NCBI RefSeq assembly: GCF_017589495.1
Contig: NC_063209.1
Span: 21,240,851 to 21,304,850, forward strand
Direction: 5' to 3'
DNA: 64,000 nt
DNA from: Alosa alosa
Taxonomy: Eukaryota; Chordata; Actinopteri; Clupeiformes; Clupeidae
Within the stretch, counting starts at the first letter, position 1, and each line of letters opens with the position of its first letter. A program made the position numbers and the translations under genes. Below, piece by piece: positions 27,201 through 39,200 of this stretch. The notes beneath the pieces were generated by a model that worked only from the letters and a program-made list of their open reading frames with translations, was not told the origin of the DNA and did not search any database.

Positions 27201-30200
27201 GCTGAGCTCTCTTAGCCAGTGATGCAGTGTTGGTGGTCCAGGAGAGGTCTTCACTGATGTGCACCCCAGGAATTTGGTGCTGCTCTCTCTCCACCACAGC
27301 ACCGTCGATGGTCAGTGGCAGGTGTTGGGTGTGACCTCTCCGGAAGTCAACAACAATCTCTTTGGTCTTGCTGGACGTTCAGCAGGAGGTTGTTGTCCCT
27401 GCACCACGTGGTCAGATGGTCGACCTCCAACCTGTATTGAGTCTCGTCGCCCTTGGTGATGAGACCCACCAGAGTTGTGTCGTCAGCAAATTTCACTATG
27501 TGATTGTTGCTGTAGGTTGCAGTGCAGTCATCGTCAGCAGGGTGAAGAGCAGCGGACTGAGCACGCAGGCCTTGGGGCCCCTGTGCTCAGTGTGATGCTG
27601 CTTGAGGTATTGTTGCCAACACGTACTACTTGGGGCCTCTGACAGAGGAAGTCCAGTAGCCAGTTGCAGAGGTAGGTACTGAGTCCCAGTTTGTCAAGTT
27701 TGCAGATGAGTTGTTGTGGTATTATGGTGTTGAATGCAGAACTGAAGTCTATAAACAGCAATCTCACATATGAGTCTCTTTTTCCAGGTGGGTGAGGGCT
27801 GGGTGGAGGGCAGAGCAGATTGCATCCTCTGTAGACCGCTTTGGCTCGGTATGCAAACTGGAAGGGGTCCAGGGTGGGGGAGAATGGCTTTGATATGTGA
27901 CATGACAAGCCGCTCAAAGCACTTCATGATGATGGGTGTCAGTGCCACAGGGCGGTAGTCATTGAAGCAGGATGGAGCAGTTTTCTTCGGCACAGGTATG
28001 ATGGTGGCAGCTTTGAAACATGATGGGACGATGGCTTGCTTCAGGGAAGTGTTAAAGATGTCTGTGAAGACATCCTTAAGCTCCCCCGCGCAGTCCTTCA
28101 GCGCATCGACCTGGGATGTTGTCTGGACCTGTTGCCTTACTGGTGTTGATAGCAGCAAGTGTCCTCTTCACGCTGTCGGCAGAGAGGCACAGGGGCTGCT
28201 CATGTAGAGGGGGATGGGTCTTCTGTGGGCAGGTGCTGTTTTGTGCTTCAAAGCGAGCAAAGAAGCGGTTCAGGTTGTTGAGCAGAGGGATGTTGCTCTC
28301 ACAGCTCTGTGGCTGGGCTTGTAGTCCGTGAGGGCCTGAATGCCCTGCCATAGGCTTTGTGCGTTCCTGCTGTCTTTGAAGTGGGTGGTTATCTTGTGAG
28401 TGTATTCCTTTTTTTGCTTCCTTGATGCCACGGGACAGGTTGGCTCTCGCTGTTTTCATGCCAGCTTCATCCCCAGCTCTGTAGGCTTTGTCTCTGGCCC
28501 TCAGCAGCCTGAGGACATCCCCTGTCAGCCATGGCTTCCAGTTAGCCCGAAAGTGATGATGTCTTTTGTGTGGGTCACATCATCGATGCACTTGGTGATG
28601 TAAGAGGTTACAGTGTCTGTATACTCCTCTATGTCTGTCCGGTTGTTGTAAGTGGCTGCCTGCTTAAACATTTCCCAGTCTGTTGTGTCAAAGCAGTCTT
28701 GAAGAGCATCGGAGGCTCCCTCAGGCCACACTTTTACCTGCTTACGAACGGTTTGTTCGCTTTTTTACCCTTTGTCTGTATGCGGGCATTAGCATAACAG
28801 TGATATGGTCTGAAAGTCCAATGTGGGGGAGGGGGGTGGCTTTGTATGCTCCTTTGTGTGTAGTGTAGACCAGGTCCAGGATGTTATCTCCTCTTGTTGG
28901 AAAATCAACATGCTGGTGTAGCTTTGGAAGTACAGTTTTGAGATCAGCATGGTTAAAATCTCCAGTGAAGATGGTGAAACCGTCTGGGTGTGCCGTCTGT
29001 TGTTCACTGACAGCCTGGTACAGTTCACTAAGAGCCGCGTTCTTATCGCGAGATGAGATAAGATATGAGATGAGATAGTATTGTTTCATTGAACGGTGAT
29101 TACAGGAATGAGGCGAATACATATCTGATCAAAGGTGAGACTTGTAGAGTTTACGAGAATGTTGATGACCCAACCCATAGTGATGACACAAGCGCTACAA
29201 GAAAGGTAAATCACCTTGTTAGTGGTACACCTGTGAAGTGGAGTAAACCGACTTCCTGTGATACTGTGAAGCAATTGGTCAAGAGACACTGACAGCTGAT
29301 GAGTGTTCGGGACCTGAAACAGAACAGGACAAAAGCCTACTGTATCTGCACTGGCAACCCTAAACACTTAATGACAGAACTACATTTTTATCAATACAAG
29401 TTGCCAATGAAACTTTAAAACTTTATTTTATTTTTAGCAAGCAGTTATTACTGTGAAATATTCTAGATTACCTCAAAGCACTGATGGAGCTCACATAAGG
29501 GGTTTGGGCTGAGCACGGACGGAACCTTGCTGGCTCTAATGGTAGTTTTTTCTCAACAGTAAAACTTCTTCATTAAATACCCTACAATTATCTGACCAGG
29601 TCTTGACTAGGGTTGCAAAGGGGCGGAAAATTTCCGGTACATTTCTGGAAACTTTCCGGAAACTTACCATGGGAAGTTAAGCTGGGGAATTTTGGAAATA
29701 TTCCAAATTGGAAACTTTCATGGAATTAAAGGAAATTATGGGAATTAATGGGAATTTACGGAAATGAACATGGAATTTTGGGTAATTCATACAAACTGTT
29801 TCATATACAAACATTAACATTTTGTTTCGTAATAAGCAATATGATTTGTATGTTCGATTTTTGCTTAGCTTAGCATACAAAGCTAGCTAGCATGCTAAAT
29901 GGGATCCCATTCTCTGCCTATGGTTTACTGGTGTGCTAAACTAGCAACACTGAACTGCCCAAGATACACTACACCACTCAACAACAAAATCCGATTGGTT
30001 GGAACATTTTTTCCCCATGCATATGAACGCACCATAGGTTTCCTTTATGTCTAGCAGCCTATGCCGATTGCTGTGTGCATGTGATTGACATATGTGCAGG
30101 GTAGAAATTTGACTGAAATTGCATTAAATCAGGTTGTTTTAACTAATATTATGCTGCAAGATGGGGTTTTGTCCACTACATTTAAGTTCCCTGTTATAGA

Positions 30201-33200
30201 CTAACTTGCCATATTAAAAATTCCCAGTTTATTCCCATTAATTCCCGTTTATTCCTGTTAATTCTGATATATTCCCGTTAATTCCCATGGAAAGTTTCCA
30301 ACTTTGAAAATTCCCGGAATTTTGCAACCCTAGTCTTGACCCAGCAGGTTATTTGTGTGGCTAAATGTATGAATTTTAACAGCGGGTTAAATTGGATGTA
30401 TGGTCGCCTAGAAACATGCATTTTAGTTCTTGAAGGCTGAAAGGGTAGCCCAGCTGATCTGTTTGAGATAGAAACTTCAGTTTTAATCACGATACACCTA
30501 CACCATACAACTTCTTTGATACAGGACTTAGATGTGCATGTGTGTTGTTTCAGTTTAGGACAGGCTGAAGTCCCTCTTACCTTCATTTTGTCCAAGCAAG
30601 TAGTGCGGAATTCCGCACTGCTGCTGCTATTCACCACACTGGTGAGGGAGCTAAGGACCACCGGCAGTGCTGCCTGCATCTTTCTCTGATTCTGATCACA
30701 CACACACACACATATGTGAACATTAGTATATGTCAGTGGCGGCTGGTGGAGGAAGGAAGGTGCGCTTGATTGGTGTTGGTGGCAAATGTGAGGTTGTGAT
30801 GGTGTTAGTGGCATATGTGAACAATAATGTATGTAGGCCGCCTACCCAGACACATTTAAAGCAGCAGTATACACTATGTAGTATTTTAACTGGCAATGTT
30901 GTGCTATAAAAGCTGTTCTGACATTCTCAGGGGCCTAAGGAGCTACGCTAGCATGCAGTAGCCAGAAAGGTTGTGGCTGCAATTCACCCTTCGCTACGCC
31001 ACACCCGAAAACCGCCACAGGCCAATCGTGGCTTAGCAACCCGTCATTAGGCACGGGAGGTCTGACAAGCTTTTCGAGTTTTGCCATGTTAACCTGTGGA
31101 GACTGAAGGCCTGTGGAAATTACATTTCATTGAAAAGTCCCGGTCCTCCCTCTATGTAATAGACGTGCAGGGTGCTAAAGCTTGTCAGGCATAGCAACAG
31201 TAACTAAGGAGGGCGGGAGAGCGAAGGGTGAATTTGTTGGCTTCCACCGTTGTGCATTTGAGCAAGGCACTTAACCCCAAATTGCTCCAGGGACAATGGA
31301 CTTTGTAATATAAGTCACTTTGGATAATAGTGTCTGCTAAATTAATAAATGTAAATGTAAATAAATGTAAATTTTGGTCTGGGAAGTCAGGAAAGATATG
31401 TAGGTCTAATTATGAAATACTCTTTTCCAGATGTTTAAAATTATGGAAAGTCTGGAGGTTTTGCTCAATGTAATACATTTGCATTAAAGTCTATAATACT
31501 AAAAATAGACACTTGTTTTATAAGACCATGTAACTATTTACCATTTAAAAAATAGACCTTAAATGTGGTTATTTGTAACATGCTATTGTTTTAAAGCCAA
31601 ATAATCGCTATAATTTAAAAACAGGTTGTAATAGCTAAATGGGAATTTATACTCGAAAGGCAAATATCATTGAAGACGTCATTAAAGGAATGCATCATGG
31701 TCTGAAACATTCATTAACGATGTTACCATCCAAAGATACAGTTAGAACGATGAAAACCAGAACATATTAACAACAAGAACATTATTTAACAGTTGTTTAG
31801 TTAAGGCATAACTTGGATGATTATAACAACACGTAACTATCCAATTGTTTTGTATCAGCATATCCCTGAACTGTCCACGTTTAAGACAGGCCAGCAGTAG
31901 CCGATTGTTTTCTGTGCTACCAGTTAGCCATGTGTATTAGTCATATGTAGCATTCAGTAGCCTACACTAGCCTTACCATCTTTTTTTGGAATATGAATTT
32001 TTGGAACTGGTCTTCCTGCTGCTTTGATCCTAACCTTTGCACTGTAGTTGAATGTATAAAAGATGGACAATGTCCATCTTTTATACATTCAAAAGATGGA
32101 CAATGTTTGCTTTTTCTCTAAAATTTTAGGGAAGTTTGTTCCTCCCTTTCCTCAATGAAGAATCCTCCTCTGGTATATGTGAATTAGTAGATACCATGGT
32201 GAGAATGATGAATACTGACAATAATGTTTGAAAATATTACACTTACTGAGCATTTTTTCTGATGAGGCTTAAGTGTCTTCTCCAGTAGCGACTGCAGTGA
32301 TGCCGTCACTCTCTCACTATTGTGCCAGAGGACCTGGTCTAAGTGTTTCTCAAACATCTCTTCATTGACTGCCATGAAAGGAAAACAAAAACAAAACGTT
32401 CACATGCAATGTTACAGTCATGTCCTGTGTATTAGCCGCATTAATAAAACCATATTAACTGCCCCCGTGTATTAAAGTATAATTCTGGTATTTAGCACTT
32501 TGAGTCCCTTTTCTGGTTTGTTGTGAGTGGTGGACACCGAAATTTTGACGATGGGTCCTGTCTCGACTTTCTGACTCGTTTTGAATCGCCTTTGACTGCT
32601 TCAGAGTGGCTGGCTATGGGCATGCACAAACATGTCCTTAAAACAACCCTTAACGTTCGTTTTCAAAACTCACCGAGTGGAGTGTTCGTTGATTATTAAA
32701 AACACATATATTGGCGCAATGTATGATTTCAATCCGTGTTATCTGCTATTGTGGAACTATTTTTTCAGATACCTCACAACCGCGTATAAACTTCCGCTTA
32801 ATATTTGAGTCTGAAGCATAGACAGTAAAATGTACCAACCAAATGTAAACAGCCCCCCTTTCCGTTTTCGATAGCGCAGTAATATCAACGAGCAATTGAG
32901 TCTTCCAACAGACATGAATGGGATTTTTTGCAAAAGGTCAAATAAAACACGACAGAAACTGTATTTCACTATGCTACTTGTTTTGGAACATCAACGACCT
33001 TCTTTTACTGTCTATGCTTCAGACTCGAATATTGAGTGGAAGTTTATACGCGGTTGTGAGCAGGGTAGGATTTTCACGGCGGCCACGACGGGCATGGCCG
33101 TCGTAGCGCCTTGCGTTGGCCGTGAGGCCCCTTTGAAAATCAGAGGTTTACAGGCCACGGTGGCCTTGGTGCCCCATTCTTTCAATATTCGGCTTTGCGT

Positions 33201-36200
33201 CATACTAATAGCGATTTTTATTTAGCCTGTGCTAAATAAAATTAATTTAGTCTTTTACGCAGTGGAGAAAGTGACAGCGCAAGAAAGAAAGTGCGTCCAA
33301 ATTCACCCATTCTCAGTTAACCTACTCACGAAGTAGCCTATTCATCACACAGACATCACAAGTATCACATGAAAGAGATTTTTCTCAGCTTTTAAACGAT
33401 ATTAGCCAAAAATTGCTGTGTTGAACGGTTCACGAGAAAAGTAAATAATATAATTCAATTTAATCATACATTCTACTGAAGGTTGTGTCCCATGATCTCC
33501 CTACCCATTCATCTCGGTGGAATACTTTACGAACCCTTCTTTTAACACATGACAAACCATATATCAGAATAAACAGGAGACCTTACCGAACACAAAGGTG
33601 TAAAGCAGTCCCCTGTACAGTTAGCCATTCCAGAGTAATCCAGTTTTGAATTTGCAGTAAAGTTCGACATACATGGATGTCTCCAAATTTGGGCTTTAAG
33701 TTTTACAATGTGTTTAAATTTTTCCACATGATTTCATAATGGGCCAAATACAAAATAAATGTTACAAATATCGCCTAGATATTGGTAAATCAGAGGACAG
33801 CTGACTAAGAGTTTGTGAAAGTAGCCTTAATGATCACAAAATGCTAAGCATGCATCTAGGCTATTTGAGTTTCTTAAAGCTGAGCTGTGCTTAAATTGTT
33901 CAATACATGATTTCATAACAGGCCAAATATAAAATAAATGTGATATATAGCCTAGATATCTGTAAATATTAGATGATCAGATGATTTACAGTTCTATGTT
34001 ATGTCATGTTTCATGTTTTTGTAATGTTTCATACAGTGATGCATGTCTACTGCAGTGAATAGGATAAATACAACTTTGATCATTTTTATAGCCTACTACT
34101 GTATAGTTAACTTTGGCTTTGGTGCCCTGACATGTGGCCTTTGTGCCCCCCACCAAATATGCCCAACTGAAGGCCAAGTGGCCTTGCCCCCAGAATGGTG
34201 AAATTCCAAGCCTGGTTGTGAGGTATCTGAAAAAATAGTTCCACAATAGCAAATAGCACGGATTGAAATCATACAATGTGCCGATATATATGTTTTTAAT
34301 AATCAACGAACATCACTAACCACTCTGAGTTGCACAGTTTTGAAAACGAACGTGAAGAAATGTTTTAAGGACATGTTTGTGCATGCACATTGCCAGCCAC
34401 TCTGAAGCATAACCAAAAACATAATTCCCGGACGTTCCACGTCTGGAATTGGCTTTATTAAAATTCCATGACCTGTGGGAACCCTGCTCTACTTTTGAGG
34501 TTGTCTACGACAGCGGCTATAGGAGCTCTGGTGTAGCTTTTAGTTGTCTTTGTGCGTGGTGTTGGCCGACTTTGTTTCGAAGCATACTAAATTCATAGGT
34601 TTTACTTTGAATTCTGTGATAAGATCAGCTGTTTCCCATCTTGCCTGAAGGGTACGATTCTCTTGACTGAGTGTTTTATATAAACCGTTCATAGATCTCT
34701 GCTAGAACCGCTCATAGACCTCTTCTTTGCTGGCTGTAGTGAAGAAGCCCGCTGGATTTTTTAATATAGGAAAGCGCCCCTATAGGTAGGCTGTATCATT
34801 ACAATAAAGCTCCGATTCAGATGTGGTAAAAACCCGTGAAACTAAACCAACGTTTTTATGCCATTTGAAAATGATTGTATTGTGTAATGTAAATTGATCC
34901 GCGGGCTGCATTGAGTGAGGAGGAGGGCCGCATGTGGCCCGTGGGGCCGCCAGTTGCCCATCCCTGACATAGTTAGTGGCTCAAATATGGATTCCTGCTC
35001 CTCACCAGTTAAGCAGAACGACGTGATTAATTGGTTCTACGTGGGTCCCTTACCGATGAGGTCAGAGAATTGTGAGTGGAAGGGGTCAGTGTGCTGGAGT
35101 AACAGGTAGAGAGTGAGAGTCTGCTTCACGGTCTGGTTCCATTTGGACTCGGTTCCCTGGTCTTCCTCCCTCTCCTTTACATTAAACACCATGTCCCAGC
35201 AAAGGGGGCCTGTGGTAGTGTAGAAAAAAAAAGCCTTTCATCAGCTTAACAGAGAATACATGTCAACAGTTCAAACCCTTTAACAAAACTAATGGTTAAT
35301 GCTCTAATGCTCCTTGGGAAGAATCCTACTCAGACAAGGGGTAACATTCACTGAACACTACTTTAAAGGTACACTATGCAAGATTTTCACCTTAATATAA
35401 CCTTTACGAAGCCAACTTGATGGTAAACGAACTTGTAATAGGGGAATTGTTCACCATACAGCATAGACGTAGCGAGTCGCTAATGAGAGAACTAGCCATG
35501 CAACTTCATAGCCTGGCTAACGCCAGCCTTATCTCATTGAGATGGGGTCTGGGAACTACATTACACAATACAATCATTTTCTCCTATTTGAAACGTGGTT
35601 TACGAATGCCCAGAGCCGTTTATTGGACTCTACAAATGTCTATCAAATGAGTCTGTACGTAGTTCATAGCCACTTCGGTGTGTCGCATAGACGTTGCCAT
35701 CTTCTTGCTGTCCCCCCTCCGTTCTGTGATTGGTTCCTTCGTTGAGGTGAAAATTGAGGTCCATGGAATCCAGACTGCCTAGCAGCACGAATAAAATCAC
35801 GCACAAGGCATCATGGGGAAACCCAGGCTAGCAACTTCCAAGAACAGCGCCCCAAATCATCTTGCGAGGATAGTGAAACATTACCTTGTCAGTAGATATA
35901 GCTTTTCAGAGATAGTTTTTGCCTGTTTTTGATCCTTCACCTCCACAACGAAAGCATTTTCATTGTGTACAGGGGGAACAAGCCATGAGAAGGCTATTTA
36001 CAACAGCAGAGTAAAATATAAATATATTGCTACTCTAGGGGGAGTTCTACAGTCGGCAAAACTACCTGAACCTGCATAGTATACCTTTACTTGCACGGAA
36101 GAGCAAAGTCATGCTTTCGGTTTTGGGAGATTAAATCCAAACCTCTCGACCCTGGTGCTTCTCCCTCTGCCTGCTGCAGGTCAGCACAGGTCACCCCAGA

Positions 36201-39200
36201 GAGGCCAAGGTCCTCCCATGCCAGTCGGCCGGCCAGAGACTGCAAGAAGCTCATGGGAGTGGCCATATTGGATTCCAGGCGAGGCATACTGGAGGGGCTG
36301 TAAACCAACATGTGGAGTGGGTGGGTTAAGGAAGTGTGTTAACTTCACTAACTAACAACTACTTAGCACCCACTACCATAATATCACCTAGCAACCACTA
36401 TAGCAGCCAACATGGGCAGCCGTGGCCTACTGGTTAGCGCTTCGGACTTGTAACCGGAGGGTTGCCAGTTCGAACCCCGACCAGTAGGAACGGCTGAAGT
36501 GCCCTTGAGCAAGGCACCTAACCCCTTACTGCTCCCCGAGCGCCGCTGTTGTAGCAGGCCGCTCACTGCGCCGGGATTAGTGTGTGTGCTTCACCTCACT
36601 GTGTGTTCACTGTGTGCTCAGTGTGTTTCACTAATTCACGGATTGGGATATAATTCACGGATTGGGAAAAGAGTATATATACTTATTACACGGCTCTTCA
36701 TAATGCTGAAGAATGCTCCATTCACTAGAATGGGCCTTCCCAACGTTCGGTGGTCGGCTAATTCTCAATAACAGACCGTTGCTAAGTATAACAGACTGCT
36801 GTCAAGGAAAATGGGTTTTGTGCTTCTATTTCACGTCTTTCATATTACTACACAAGGACTGGAACTTCATTCAAAAGTGAAAGCGGACGGTTGATCAGCT
36901 GTGTTCTAAAGAATGTTGGATTCAAGTTCAGCGTGTGCTGTTGCGAACTATTTGTTTCTCAGCAAAAGCCACGATGAAACGGTAACAAATAGGCTATAGC
37001 CTAGGCTATGTAGGCTAAAGAGTCATATCGTGGGGAGTTTATTGTTTCGGTTTGGCAAGTAGCCGTGTAATAAGCGGGATAATGTATAGAACGGCGGTCA
37101 TTATTGGGAAAATAAGTCCCTTCAGGGCGGAACAAGACCCCTCCGCTGCGTCGGGGTCAGGGTCGGCCCTGCCGGGTCGACTTATTTTCCCAATAATGAC
37201 CGGCGTTCTATACATTATCCCTTACTTATACTTTTACATCATTAGCCTAGCAACTAAAATATTTAAAATTAATAAATATTTGTATTAATGTATTTTGGCA
37301 TGTCTGGAATAGACTTTCCAAAATTCCATGATATTCCAGAAATTCCATGACCTGTGGGAACCCCGACCCTAGCAACAACTTAGCAACCACTTCAATTATC
37401 CTAGCAACAACCTAGCAACCAAAATGACTACACTAGCAACTAGCATAGCAACCGCTTTATTTAGCATAACAACCACCATGCCTTCCCTAGCAATAACCTA
37501 GCAACTACCTCTATGCTTGCATTATCTGTTTTAACTATTATGATATTTTACAATGCATTTTTTACATTTTCATGCACTGGTAATTCCTTTGAATTGCATT
37601 TCTAGTTTTTCTAGCTCTTTGCAAAAAGGATATCTGAATGGTTGTCAGGCGAATGGGCCAGTTTGGGTACTGCTCCATGCAGGGGCCCAGCGCTGCCATG
37701 GTGATGATGCTGGTCTCCCCACCGAGGCCCGTTAACACCATGTGAAAAGGGAGCTGCAGCGGGACCTTTGCGCCCACCACCGCATGGATCTGATCACAGG
37801 GAAGGAGACCACCCTCCGAGAAAGGACACCTTCACAGACAGCAAGTGAGAGGAGAGGAATATACAGGAATAAAAAGGGAGTGTGTCTGTGTGAGTGAGGG
37901 AAAGATTATATTACAGGACATTTATATGGTTTGGATATATGCTTGTAAAGTTAAGGACAATTCTGGTAAGTTCACACCCACTTACAGTTGATAACTGGTG
38001 CTGTCCATGATGATGCTTTGGTTGTTTACTAGCATCTTGCTCTTCACACCATCACTGGGCACACAAACAGAGGCAAATACATGTAGCGAATATACTGGTA
38101 TAGACCTGCCAATTAACAAAGGCCACTCATCCTGTAACATACCCAATAACTAATATTTGAAAAAAGAAAAACTTGTACCCAAATACATGCTGGTTAGTTT
38201 CCCCATTGTTCTTGAATTTAAAAAAGATTTTCATCTGTTTGGAAGAGAGATATGGCAGAATTGAAATGGAGAAGAAACCTTTGCACTATCAGTTCTGATG
38301 GCATCCATGTTTCCTGGCTTTCATACCTGAGCACGGACCAGGCTGATCCGGCGAAGAAATGCTTCGGTATAGAACTTCTCCTGTTGCCAACACTTATTAT
38401 CCATTGCCATCTAAAGAAAGACCGCAATTATGTCTTATGAAGTAGTCCAGCAATATTCTGTATGCAATAATAGGTGATGACATGCAATTATTTATGATCT
38501 ATTTCATTTTTTAACTGAATTATTGTTTGGGTTGAGATGTGTGATGAGTTTTCTAACCTCAAAGGCTACCACAAAATGGACTGGGCCCGATGATTTAACA
38601 AAGAGGGATAACTCCTCAGTGTCTACAGATCTGCAGGTTGATGCAGATGCAGGGAGGTATGATATCCGCTCTAAAAGGCTGAGAGACTCTGAAAGAAGTG
38701 GACAAATATAGAATGTGAATACAACCAAACTTTATCTTTGTAAAGATAGAAATTATGACAGGAGAGTAAAACCCACCATTTAAGACTTTTTCAATTGGAT
38801 TCGAGGGAGCCCACGGCCCAGCAGCAGCAACTACATGAAATTAAAATGTGTTAATGAAAGAGCCGTCTACAAATGCCCTTTACGCTGCAATTAACTAGCT
38901 TAAACCAATCATACTTGTGCACGTGAGCTTGTCGGATGGATGTGACTTGGTGGCGCATAGGAGCACCAGAACATCGCTGTCCTTACGAGTTGAGTATTTC
39001 CGTGGTCGGTCAAGGACTCTCATCAAAAACCTAACTACCTGTGGCACACCCAAATGTATTAATGTATATGGTAGAATTATTTTGTTATCCATAGATTTAC
39101 AATAAAACAGTTAGATCAATCTCAAACATTAACGTTAATATAAGTCGGAATTGAGCTAGCAAAAATTCTCACTGAAAATGCTAACGTAGGCCTAGCATGG

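Noticed and set aside
29089..29292. Short plus-strand frame with VYENVDDPTHSDDTSATR, resembling a cytoplasmic tail with a tyrosine motif
   Set aside because: It begins at the broken edge of the LINE, has no partner exon and no convincing acceptor, and lies antisense in an intron. A stray exon is possible but not supportable.
36413..36490. Functional tRNA gene
   Set aside because: The A- and B-box-like sequences belong to a SINE head; the cloverleaf cannot be completed and SINE body sequence follows.
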